Shown: piece by piece, positions 1 to 6,766 of the stretch
Numbering within the stretch: position 1 is the stretch's first letter
Layout of the letters: each line of letters opens with the position of its first letter
Assembly: GCA_947626425.1 (NCBI GenBank)
Contig: CANQRX010000038.1
Coordinates: 1-13,093, forward strand
Origin: an uncultured Bacilli bacterium
GTDB lineage: Bacteria > Bacillota_I > Bacilli_A > RF39 > UBA660
Direction of reading: 5' to 3'
DNA length: 13,093 bases
Translations under genes and position numbers: made by a program
The notes under the pieces: generated by a model
Told to the model about the DNA's origin: nothing
Seen by the model: only the letters and a program-made list of their open reading frames with translations
Databases searched by the model: none

Positions 1-18
1 GGAATAATTTATTTGATA

Positions 19-46
19 TAGCAGTAAATTATTTAAATATCTGCTA
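19..46. other. Short inverted repeat at window edge (possible terminator stem of an upstream gene)
   Basis: TAGCAG (19-24) and CTGCTA (41-46) form a 6-bp inverted repeat around an AT-rich 16-nt centre, followed by a weak T-rich stretch. It could be the tail of a terminator for a gene lying left of the window. The stem is short and the T tract is broken, so the call is tentative. The rest of 1-155 shows no coding potential. Confidence 0.2.
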
Positions 47-155
47 AATTTTATATTGACATATTACCAGATGTCTTGTTTCCTTTAATTATATAAGTTT
101 TCTAAAAAAAAATCAACGAAACTTGTTAAATAAGATGTTCAAAAATGTTAAAATG

Positions 156-164
156 TGATATATT
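156..164 (+). promoter_or_regulatory. Probable extended -10 promoter for the 188-1093 gene
   Basis: TGATATATT matches an extended -10 (TGN followed by TATATT at 159-164). The best -35 candidate at a 17-nt spacing, TGTTCA at 136-141, is poor, so recognition would rest on the TG extension. Transcription would start near 171, just before the AAAGGG SD at 173-178. Confidence 0.4.
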
Positions 165-187
165 ATGTTATGAAAGGGTAGATAGTC

Positions 188-1093
188 ATGAAAGCAAGAA
201 TTGAAAAGTATCATGATGACAAAGGGGATTACTTACCAAAACGAACTAGAAAAAATGAGCACCTTTATGAAGAAATTAAAGAAGCTAAACTAGATAACTT
301 GTCCATTGGTAGTAACGCTAAAGTGATCGCTGAGCAAAATCAAATTGATATTGATAAAATTAAAGAAATACTGGAAAAAAATTATCAAGAACCACCAAAA
401 AGAAGGTCCACTTTGGCAACTGAAGTAGAAGAACAAAACTATGATTTAGAAAAAACCCGTGAGTATGATATAAATGCCATTTTAGAAAAAGCAAGAGAAG
501 AAAAAGAAGTAAATTATCAAGAAGAACGTTTAAAAAAAGTTCGAGATACTCAATACGATATTTTAAAAAAATTAAATTTACAAGATCCAAATGTAGATAA
601 TAACGTTGATAATAAGGCTGCAAATCCTAAAACTAAAGAGGAATTATTAGATTTAATTAATACTATTAATTTAAATGAACATCAAAAAAATGAAGAATTT
701 AAGGCTTTAAAAGAAGAAATTTTGGAAGAAGCAAAACCAATGGATCCTCTAGATATTTTAAGTGATTTAAGAGGTAATGAAAATACGGTTGTGATGGGAG
801 CTAAGGACTTTGAGGACGCAACAGATAACGCTACTGGGGCTGAAGAACCATTAAGTGAACCAGTCAAAGAAGAAGATAAATTGGAAGATTCACCTACGGA
901 GGTTATGGATCAAACTTTCTATGATGGTACAATGACTTTTACAAAAGATGATTTTGCCGATTTTGATGATATAGATTCCGAAAACAAAATAGGAAGTTTC
1001 CTAATTAAATTTTTAATAATTATTATTTTTGTAGCCATTTTGGCAGGAATAATTTTATTTTTAAATGACTTTTTAAAGCTAGGTTGGTTTTAA
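188..1093 (+). CDS. Acidic, probable tail-anchored membrane protein of unknown function
   Basis: I do not recognise a family for this 301-residue protein. There is no signal peptide. The N-terminus is highly charged (KRTRKNEHLYEEIKEAK near residues 18-34). Residues about 30-180 are rich in Lys/Glu with heptad-like Leu/Ile spacing, consistent with helices or coiled coil. Residues about 205-268 are strongly acidic (Asp/Glu/Thr) and probably disordered. A single hydrophobic segment at about 271-293 sits at the extreme C-terminus, followed by a short tail ending KLGWF. This is the layout of a tail-anchored protein with a cytoplasmic body. SD AAAGGG lies 9 nt before the ATG. It is a single gene with its own probable promoter and a strong terminator. 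A role at the membrane, for example as a scaffold or in division, can be imagined, but the sequence does not show one. Confidence 0.8.
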   Translation: MKARIEKYHDDKGDYLPKRTRKNEHLYEEIKEAKLDNLSIGSNAKVIAEQNQIDIDKIKEILEKNYQEPPKRRSTLATEVEEQNYDLEKTREYDINAILEKAREEKEVNYQEERLKKVRDTQYDILKKLNLQDPNVDNNVDNKAANPKTKEELLDLINTINLNEHQKNEEFKALKEEILEEAKPMDPLDILSDLRGNENTVVMGAKDFEDATDNATGAEEPLSEPVKEEDKLEDSPTEVMDQTFYDGTMTFTKDDFADFDDIDSENKIGSFLIKFLIIIIFVAILAGIILFLNDFLKLGWF

Positions 1094-1098
1094 AAATT

Positions 1099-1145
1099 GA
1101 GGCTGTTGAAGCAATAAATATTTTTGTTCAACACCTCTTTTTTTT
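1099..1145 (+). terminator. Intrinsic terminator after the 188-1093 gene
   Basis: GAGG (1099-1102) plus TGTTGAA (1104-1110) pair with TTCAACA (1127-1133) plus CCTC (1134-1137), with one bulged C and a 16-nt AT-rich loop. A run of T follows directly from 1138. Position, stem and T tract are all typical. Confidence 0.85.
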
Positions 1146-1180
1146 GAAAAGATGAATTTTTTATGAATGGTAATTCTTAG

Positions 1181-1196
1181 TAATAAATTTTTATTA
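1181..1196. repeat. AT palindrome upstream of the array promoter
   Basis: TAATAAA-TT-TTTATTA is a perfect 7-bp inverted repeat with a 2-nt centre, 27 nt upstream of the -35 of the AAA-nuclease operon. It has the geometry of a dimeric repressor operator. All-AT palindromes arise easily by chance in such DNA, so this is only a candidate site. Confidence 0.25.
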
Positions 1197-1223
1197 AATG
1201 TCTTAAGATTATCTTTCATTTTC

Positions 1224-1252
1224 TTGAGCTTTAAAATAATATTTGCTAAAAT
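1224..1252 (+). promoter_or_regulatory. Sigma-A type promoter of the AAA-nuclease operon
   Basis: TTGAGC (1224-1229), a 17-nt spacer and TAAAAT (1247-1252) preceded by TGC (1244-1246) make a good vegetative promoter with an extended -10. Transcription would start near 1259, giving a leader of about 17 nt with SD AGAGGG at 1265-1270. Because the promoter overlaps the upstream in-frame ATG at 1243, translation cannot start there. This fixes the start of the first gene at 1276. Confidence 0.7.
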
Positions 1253-1275
1253 TATACCAAGAAAAGAGGGATAAC

Positions 1276-2922
1276 ATGAAACCAATATCATTAGGAAACG
1301 ATAATTTTGAAGATTTAGTAAGAAATGGTAGTTATTATGTTGATAAAACTAAGGCTATTGAAGAAATATTAGAAAGTGGCTTTGAAGTTTTACTCTATAC
1401 AAGACCTCGAAGATTTGGTAAAAGTTTGTTTATTTCGATGCTCGAAAATTTTTTTGATATTGATAAAAAAGAAAAAAATAAAGACTTGTTTAAAGACTTA
1501 TACATTTTTAAAAGTCCCTATTATAAAGAGTTTGGTAATTACCCAGTTATTAGGTTAACTTTTAAAGATTTAAAACAGAATACTTATGAAGAATTTTTTG
1601 CTTGGTTTGAACTTCTTATCAGAGAAATTTATCAAGAGAAGTATTATGTAAAAGAAGTTTTAGAAGATTATGAACTAAAAATATTTGAACGAATAATAAA
1701 TAGGACTGCAACACGTAATGATTATGAAAATTCAATAGAATATATGTCATGTTGGTTAGAAAGGTATCATCAGAAAAGAGTCATAATTTTAATTGATGAA
1801 TATGATGCCCCAATTCAATACAGTTGTAGTAAAGGTTATTATAATGAGTTAATAAATTTTATAAATAACTTTTTATATTTTAGTTTTAGATGTAATGATT
1901 CTTTAAAGTTTGGTGTTCTTATTGGTGTTTTAGAGGTTTATTCAACTTTTAGTGGCGATATAAATGCCTTAGTCTTTGATATGTTGTCTAATGATTACAA
2001 AGATTCATTTGGGTTTACGGAAAACGAAACCAAAGAATTATTAGAACATTATGGTTTAGAATTAACAAGTGAGGTTAAAGAATATTACCAATATAATATG
2101 AATGGTATAAATATTTATAACCCTTGGAACATTTTAAACTATGCTCGAGATAAAAGTCTAAAATCCTATTGGTTAAATACTTCTGGTAATGATTTAATAA
2201 TAAAATTATTAAGCGAAATAAGTGAAGAAAATAAAATTAAAATTGAAAAGCTATTAACAGGAGAAAGTATTGAATTTAGTTATAATAAAAACATAAAGTA
2301 TTTTAATTTTGATAAAGAACCAGATATTAATAGTATTTTAAACTTAATGTATATGACTGGATATTTAACGATTGATAAAAAAGTTGAAGATGAATTTGGA
2401 TTGGGGTATAGAAATAGATATTATCTTAAAATACCAAACAATGAAGGGAAAAAATTAATAATAGACATTATCATTTTTGTTGATGAAGATGATAGCTATG
2501 AAATAAGAAATGGGATTGATAATTTTGAAGATGCTTTATTAGAAAATAATAAAGAAGAGATGGAAAATAGTTTAAACAAAATGTTAAAATACATATTATA
2601 TATGGATGTAGAGGAAAACTTTTATCATGGTTATATGTTAGGAATATTTCAAGGCTTTTTAAGAGGACAATATATAGTAAAATCAAACCGAGAAGCAGGA
2701 CTAGGAAATTTTGATGTTTTAATCGAAAGTATTGATCGGACGTTTGGCTGTATAATGGAATTTAAAATAAGTGAAAAGGAAAGCGAAATGGAAAATTTGG
2801 CCAAAAAAGCCAAAAAACAAATGAAAGAAAAAGAATACTACAAAGAATTACAATTAGAAAAGATAGAAAATATAAAAGAATATGCTTTAATATTCTGTGG
2901 GAAAAAATGTATCGTTAGATAG
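1276..2922 (+). CDS. AAA-ATPase-like / PD-(D/E)XK nuclease-like protein, copy 1 (diverged)
   Basis: 548 residues. The ATG at 1276 is chosen over 1243 because of the promoter position, SD AGAGGG 5 nt upstream, and alignment with copies 2 and 3 (SYYVDKTKAIEE near residue 20). The N-terminal AAA-ATPase-like domain (PF09820 type) has the P-loop variant RPRRFGKS (43-50) and Walker B VIILIDEYD (169-177). The C-terminal domain (PF08011, PDDEXK_9 type, about 445-545) keeps the Asp of GNFD (D480) and MEFK (E495, K497), so the nuclease residues look intact. Oddly, the block that reads TGVLRVSKESIFSDLNNL in the other copies is IGVLEVYSTFSGDINAL here (216-232), losing the Arg and the KES triplet, and FYDGY is reduced to YYQY. 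The frame is open throughout, so this is a divergent gene rather than an obvious pseudogene. The biochemical role of the family is not established. First gene of a three-gene operon. Confidence 0.88.
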   Translation: MKPISLGNDNFEDLVRNGSYYVDKTKAIEEILESGFEVLLYTRPRRFGKSLFISMLENFFDIDKKEKNKDLFKDLYIFKSPYYKEFGNYPVIRLTFKDLKQNTYEEFFAWFELLIREIYQEKYYVKEVLEDYELKIFERIINRTATRNDYENSIEYMSCWLERYHQKRVIILIDEYDAPIQYSCSKGYYNELINFINNFLYFSFRCNDSLKFGVLIGVLEVYSTFSGDINALVFDMLSNDYKDSFGFTENETKELLEHYGLELTSEVKEYYQYNMNGINIYNPWNILNYARDKSLKSYWLNTSGNDLIIKLLSEISEENKIKIEKLLTGESIEFSYNKNIKYFNFDKEPDINSILNLMYMTGYLTIDKKVEDEFGLGYRNRYYLKIPNNEGKKLIIDIIIFVDEDDSYEIRNGIDNFEDALLENNKEEMENSLNKMLKYILYMDVEENFYHGYMLGIFQGFLRGQYIVKSNREAGLGNFDVLIESIDRTFGCIMEFKISEKESEMENLAKKAKKQMKEKEYYKELQLEKIENIKEYALIFCGKKCIVR

Positions 2923-2934
2923 AAGGAGGAATTT

Positions 2935-4569
2935 ATGAGAGCTAATCCAATAGGTAAAGAAAATTTTGGCGATTTAAGAAAAGGCGATTGTTATTATGTT
3001 GATAAAACTAAAGCTATTGAAGATTTATTAGCTAATCAATCAACCGTTGTGTTATATACAAGACCACGAAGATTTGGTAAAACATTATTTATGTCAATGC
3101 TAGACCACTTTTTTGATATTGAAAAAAAAGAAAATAATAAAGATTTATTTAATGGTTTATATATCTCCAAAAGTCCATATTTTAAAGATTTTGGTAGTTA
3201 CCCAGTTATTAGTTTAACTTTTAAAAATTTAAAGCAAACTACTTATGAAAGTGTTTATGCTCAGTTTGTTGCTATAATAAAACAAATATATGTTGATAAA
3301 AATTATGTTTTTGAAGTTTTAGATGATTCCGAAAAAGATTTATTCAATGGAATAAAAAATGGAACAGTTACGATTGAAGAATATAAATTATCAATTTTCC
3401 TTTTATCAAGATGGTTGGAAAGGTATCATCAAAAGAAAGTTGTAATTTTAATCGATGAATATGATGTGCCAATTCAATGTGGTTATTTGAATGGTTTTTA
3501 TAAGGAAGCAGTAGATTTAATTAGCAGTGTTTTTTCGGCTTGTTTAAAAACTAATAATTCCTTAAAAATGGGAATATTAACCGGAGTTTTACGAGTAAGC
3601 AAAGAATCAATTTTCAGTGACTTAAATAATTTAAAAATATATGATATGAAGAGTTCTAATTATCTTGAAGCATTTGGCTTTACAGAAAATGAAACTAAAG
3701 AATTACTCAAATATTATGGTTTAGAATTAACAAGTGAAGTAAAAGGCTTTTATGATGGATATAGTATGAATGGAGTAAGTATCTATAATCCGTGGAGCAT
3801 TTTAAATTATGCTGATGAAAAAATTTTAAATTCCTATTGGATAAATACTTCGGGAAATGAGTTAATAATAAAATTATTAAGTGAAACAAGTAAAGAAAAT
3901 AAAATTGAAATTGAAAAATTAGCAACTGGAGAAAGTATTTCATTTACTTATAATGATAAATTAACTTATTTAGATTTAGATAAAAAACCAAGTAAAAATA
4001 ATATTTTAAATTTAATGTATGCCTCAGGTTATTTAACAATTGATAAAGTAATTGATAGAGCATTTGGAAAGTACAGCTTAAAGATACCTAATGAAGAGGT
4101 AAAAATATTTATATTAAAAATTATTAGTTATGCTTATGCAAATGATGAAATAGATGAATACGTTAGTAATTTTGGGGAGGCTTTAAAAAATGATAATAAA
4201 GAAGAAATGGAAAATAACTTAAATAAAATGTTAGAAAGTATATCATACATGGACAATTACGAAAATTTTTATCATGGATATATGTTAGGAATCTTTCAAG
4301 GCTTTTTAAGAGAAAAATATATAGTAAAATCAAACCGTGAAGCAGGCAAAGGAAGATTCGACGTTTTAATCGAAAGTGTTGATCGAACTGTTGGCTATAT
4401 TTTTGAATTTAAAATAGCTGATAATGAAAGTGAAATGGAAAATATGGCAAGTCTTGCCAAAAACCAAATGAAAGAAAAAGAATATTACAAAGAATTACAA
4501 TTAGATAAAGTTTCAAATATCCATGAATATGCTTTAGTATTCTGTGGTAAAAAGTGCATTGTTAGATAA
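2935..4569 (+). CDS. AAA-ATPase-like / PD-(D/E)XK nuclease-like protein, copy 2
   Basis: 544 residues, preceded by a strong SD AGGAGG and only 12 nt from the stop of copy 1. The AAA-ATPase-like domain carries P-loop RPRRFGKT (43-50, K49), Walker B VVILIDEYD (169-177, D174/E175) and the family block TGVLRVSKESIFSDLNNL (216-233), which probably holds a sensor or arginine-finger function. FYDGYSMNG and YNPWSIL (272-290) follow. The C-terminal PD-(D/E)XK-like domain shows GRFD (D476) and EFK (E491, K493) in the usual order, so all recognisable catalytic residues are present. Length and layout are normal for the PF09820-PF08011 architecture, which often occurs as multiple paralogues in Bacteroidota and Bacillota. 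The substrate is unknown. A DNA- or nucleic-acid-directed activity is inferred from the nuclease fold only. No signal peptide or membrane segment is seen, so it is probably cytoplasmic. Confidence 0.92.
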   Translation: MRANPIGKENFGDLRKGDCYYVDKTKAIEDLLANQSTVVLYTRPRRFGKTLFMSMLDHFFDIEKKENNKDLFNGLYISKSPYFKDFGSYPVISLTFKNLKQTTYESVYAQFVAIIKQIYVDKNYVFEVLDDSEKDLFNGIKNGTVTIEEYKLSIFLLSRWLERYHQKKVVILIDEYDVPIQCGYLNGFYKEAVDLISSVFSACLKTNNSLKMGILTGVLRVSKESIFSDLNNLKIYDMKSSNYLEAFGFTENETKELLKYYGLELTSEVKGFYDGYSMNGVSIYNPWSILNYADEKILNSYWINTSGNELIIKLLSETSKENKIEIEKLATGESISFTYNDKLTYLDLDKKPSKNNILNLMYASGYLTIDKVIDRAFGKYSLKIPNEEVKIFILKIISYAYANDEIDEYVSNFGEALKNDNKEEMENNLNKMLESISYMDNYENFYHGYMLGIFQGFLREKYIVKSNREAGKGRFDVLIESVDRTVGYIFEFKIADNESEMENMASLAKNQMKEKEYYKELQLDKVSNIHEYALVFCGKKCIVR

Positions 4570-4581
4570 GAGGAGGAATTT

Positions 4582-6222
4582 ATGAGAGCTAATCCAATAG
4601 GTAAAGAAAATTTTGGTGATTTAAGAAGAGGCGATTGTTATTATGTTGATAAAACTAAAGCTATTGAAGATTTATTAGCTAACCAATCAACCGTGGTGTT
4701 ATACACAAGACCAAGAAGGTTTGGTAAAACATTATTTATGTCAATGTTAGAACACTTTTTTGATATTGATAAAAAAGAAAAAAATAAAGATTTATTTAAT
4801 GGCTTATACATTTCCGAAAGTCCATATTTTAAAGATTTTGGTAGTTACCCAGTTATTAGTTTAACTTTTAAAAATTTAAAACAAAATACTTATAATGAAG
4901 TATATGAACAGTTTGTGATGCTTATAGAAAAACTATATACGGAAAAAAGTTATGTTTTAGAAGTATTAGATGAAGATGAAAAAAATAAATTTAAAAGAAT
5001 AAAAAGTGGTCAAGCAAAATATAGTGAATATCAAGATTCGTTATATCAATTATCAATCTGGTTAGAAAGATATCATAACCAAAAAGTTGTAATTTTAATC
5101 GATGAATATGATGTGCCAATTCAATGTGGTTATTTGAATGGTTTTTATAAGGAAACAGTAAATTTAATCAGCAGTGTTTTTTCAGCCTGTTTAAAAACTA
5201 ATAATTCCTTAAAGATGGGAATACTAACTGGTGTTTTACGAGTAAGTAAAGAATCAATTTTCAGTGACTTAAATAATCTTGATGTTGTTGATATGATGAC
5301 TTTAGATTATAGTGAATCATTTGGTTTTACGGAATCAGAAACAAAAGAATTATTAGAATATTATGGTTTAGAATTAACGAGTGATGTTAAAGATTTTTAT
5401 GATGGTTATAATATGAATGGGATAAGTATTTATAATCCTTGGAGTATTCTAAATTATGCAAAGAAAAAAAGTTTAAAGTCTTATTGGGTTAATACTTCGG
5501 GAAATGATTTAATAATAAAATTATTAAGTGAAACAAATGAAGAAAATAAGATCGACATTGAAAAATTAGTAACTGGAGAAAGTATTAAATTTACCTATAA
5601 CGAAAAATTAACTTATTTAGATTTGGATGAAAAACAAAGTATCGATAATATTTTAAACTTAATGTATGCCTCAGGCTATTTAACTTTAGATAAAGTTATT
5701 GATGAAGATGATGAAGAATATACAGGTAAAATACCTAATAATGAAGTAAAAAAATTAATAATCAAAATTATTAGTTATGCCTATGCAGATTATAGTAGTA
5801 CAGTAAAAAGGAGTATTAATGATTTTAAGGAGGCATTATTAGAAAATAATAAAGAAGAAATGGAAAATAACTTAAATAAAATGTTAGAAAGTATATCATA
5901 TATGGACAATTATGAAAACTTTTATCATGGATATATGTTAGGAATCTTTCAAGGCTTTTTAAGAGGACAATATATCGTAAAATCAAACCGAGAAGCAGGC
6001 TTAGGAAGATTTGATGTTTTAATCGAAAGTGTTGATCGAACTGTTGGCTATATCTTTGAATTTAAAATAACTGAAAATGAAAGTGAAATGGAAGAAGAAT
6101 CTTTGGAAGCCAAAAAGCAAATGAAGGAAAAAGAATACTACAAAGAATTACAATTAGATAAAGTTGAAAATATCCATGAATATGCATTAGTATTCTGTGG
6201 AAAAAAGTGTATTGTTAGATAA
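4582..6222 (+). CDS. AAA-ATPase-like / PD-(D/E)XK nuclease-like protein, copy 3
   Basis: 546 residues, with SD AGGAGG and a 12-nt gap that nearly repeats the gap before copy 2. P-loop RPRRFGKT (43-50), Walker B VVILIDEYD (169-177), the TGVLRVSKESIF block (216-227), FYDGYNMNG (272-280), GRFD (475-478) and EFK (493-495) are all intact. Its first 100 residues and residues about 170-232 are nearly identical to copy 2, whereas about 104-158 and 371-415 differ strongly. This pattern suggests recent duplication or gene conversion with local divergence. The last residues, GKKCIVR, are the same in all three copies. It is the last gene of the operon and is followed 10 nt later by a terminator hairpin. 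As for its paralogues, ATP hydrolysis and nuclease activity are inferred from motifs; the biological role is not known. Confidence 0.92.
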   Translation: MRANPIGKENFGDLRRGDCYYVDKTKAIEDLLANQSTVVLYTRPRRFGKTLFMSMLEHFFDIDKKEKNKDLFNGLYISESPYFKDFGSYPVISLTFKNLKQNTYNEVYEQFVMLIEKLYTEKSYVLEVLDEDEKNKFKRIKSGQAKYSEYQDSLYQLSIWLERYHNQKVVILIDEYDVPIQCGYLNGFYKETVNLISSVFSACLKTNNSLKMGILTGVLRVSKESIFSDLNNLDVVDMMTLDYSESFGFTESETKELLEYYGLELTSDVKDFYDGYNMNGISIYNPWSILNYAKKKSLKSYWVNTSGNDLIIKLLSETNEENKIDIEKLVTGESIKFTYNEKLTYLDLDEKQSIDNILNLMYASGYLTLDKVIDEDDEEYTGKIPNNEVKKLIIKIISYAYADYSSTVKRSINDFKEALLENNKEEMENNLNKMLESISYMDNYENFYHGYMLGIFQGFLRGQYIVKSNREAGLGRFDVLIESVDRTVGYIFEFKITENESEMEEESLEAKKQMKEKEYYKELQLDKVENIHEYALVFCGKKCIVR

Positions 6223-6232
6223 AAAATGGAAG

Positions 6233-6256
6233 AATAGGAAATTGTCCTATTTTTTT
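6233..6256 (+). terminator. Intrinsic terminator of the AAA-nuclease operon
   Basis: AATAGGA (6233-6239) pairs perfectly with TCCTATT (6245-6251) around the 5-nt loop AATTG, and the T tract runs 6250-6256. It lies 10 nt after the stop of copy 3 and separates the operon from the small downstream ORF. Confidence 0.85.
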
Positions 6257-6311
6257 GGTTTTGGTATTTTTGAAGTTATTGGTTACGATGATGGTAATAA
6301 ATTTAAAATAA

Positions 6312-6599
6312 ATGAAACAAATAGATTATGATTCAATAAATAGTATTAAAAGAACTGATAAGAGCTATTATGATGTTGAAGAAGAACGATTTATAACTTA
6401 TGAAGATAGACAAAATAGGGCATATAAAAATTATATAAATAGAAAAGATAAAGACGAAATTACAAAGTGTGATGTATGTTTTTGGAATGATCAGTGTGAT
6501 GGCAATGGTATATGTTCTAAAGAGTATCATTTTGTAAAAGATGAACATAGTTGTTTTTTGAAAATATATGAAGAAATATATGAAAGTTTAAAGGACTAA
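6312..6599 (+). CDS. Small cysteine-rich hypothetical protein
   Basis: 95 residues, family not recognised. The N-terminal half is charged and tyrosine-rich (YYDVEEERFITYEDRQ). The second half holds CDVCFWNDQC (53-62), then C68 and C81, with H73 and H79 nearby: a C-x2-C-x5-C-x5-C pattern that would suit a metal-binding (zinc or Fe-S) site. There is no signal peptide or membrane segment. The only in-frame Met is the first codon, immediately preceded by an in-frame TAA, and no convincing SD or promoter lies upstream. Translation is therefore uncertain even though the cysteine pattern looks like a real protein. It stands alone between two terminated units. It could be a small regulatory or accessory protein, or a leftover piece of a larger gene. 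Confidence 0.5.
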   Translation: MKQIDYDSINSIKRTDKSYYDVEEERFITYEDRQNRAYKNYINRKDKDEITKCDVCFWNDQCDGNGICSKEYHFVKDEHSCFLKIYEEIYESLKD

Positions 6600-6609
6600 A
6601 AGGCCCAGA

Positions 6610-6639
6610 ATTTTATTAAAGTTAGTTGCTTAATAAAAT
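6610..6639. repeat. Perfect 10-bp AT inverted repeat
   Basis: ATTTTATTAA (6610-6619) and TTAATAAAAT (6630-6639) are perfect inverted copies around the 10-nt loop agttagttgc, 10 nt after the stop of the small ORF. No T tract follows, so it is not a classic terminator. A weak terminator, an mRNA 3'-end stabiliser or a protein site are all possible. Confidence 0.5.
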
Positions 6640-6646
6640 AAAGAAG

Positions 6647-6691
6647 AAAGTTTAAAATTCACAGAATGCGTTTATCTGTGAAAAAAACTTT
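6647..6691. repeat. Nested two-tier hairpin upstream of the CAP-protein promoter
   Basis: The outer arms AAAGTTT (6647-6653) and AAACTTT (6685-6691) enclose inner arms CACAGA (6660-6665) and TCTGTG (6675-6680) with the 9-nt loop atgcgttta. The tiers are separated by A-rich internal loops. It lies 22 nt upstream of the -35 of the next gene and outside its predicted transcript. It is therefore either a read-through terminator structure or a binding site at the DNA level. Confidence 0.4.
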
Positions 6692-6712
6692 AACCTATAT
6701 TTAATTTTTTTC

Positions 6713-6741
6713 TTGAATTTAGTTTATATAAATGCTAATAT
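6713..6741 (+). promoter_or_regulatory. Strong extended -10 promoter of the CAP surface protein gene
   Basis: TTGAAT (6713-6718), a 17-nt spacer and TAATAT (6736-6741) preceded by TGC (6733-6735) closely match the vegetative consensus. Transcription would begin near 6748, with SD GAAGGGTG at 6754-6761 and ATG at 6767. Confidence 0.75.
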
Positions 6742-6766
6742 TTATATAGGATAGAAGGGTGAAAAA

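Larger units (their letters stand above)
1276..6222 (+). repeat. Three-unit tandem gene repeat, period about 1.65 kb
   Basis: The start-to-start distance is 1659 nt (copy 1 to 2) and 1647 nt (copy 2 to 3). The repeat includes the intergenic SD segment: gttaga followed by a purine-rich SD and atttatgagagc occurs before both copies 2 and 3. Copies 2 and 3 are near-identical at DNA level in long stretches, for example just after both starts. Copy 1 matches mainly at protein level, so the duplication of 2/3 is the younger event. Confidence 0.85.

Noticed and set aside
56..61. Perfect TTGACA as a -35 box
   Set aside because: No acceptable -10 lies 16-18 nt downstream (TTTCCT at 79-84); the TATAAG at 92-97 is too far, and the extended -10 at 156-164 is better placed for the gene.
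360..867. Minus-strand open frames opposite the 188-1093 gene
   Set aside because: Composition is that of a reverse-complement shadow and no start context is present; the plus-strand gene has promoter, SD and terminator.
1079..1291. Minus-strand open frame of 70 codons across the 1094-1275 gap
   Set aside because: It crosses a clear plus-strand terminator and promoter and has no SD or recognisable motif.
2471..3943. Minus-strand open frames inside the AAA-nuclease genes (2471-2686 and 3707-3943)
   Set aside because: They lie wholly within long plus-strand coding regions with clear domains, have Leu/Phe/Tyr/His-rich composition typical of antisense AT-rich DNA, and lack SD sites.
1276..6222. 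CRISPR-associated or restriction-modification locus
   Set aside because: No CRISPR repeats, Cas signatures, methyltransferase motifs or helicase partner are present; an AAA plus nuclease domain alone does not define either system.
6647..6691. Nested hairpin as a classic rho-independent terminator for the small ORF
   Set aside because: The outer arm is followed by aacctat rather than a T tract; the next T run begins about a dozen nt later, too far for intrinsic termination.
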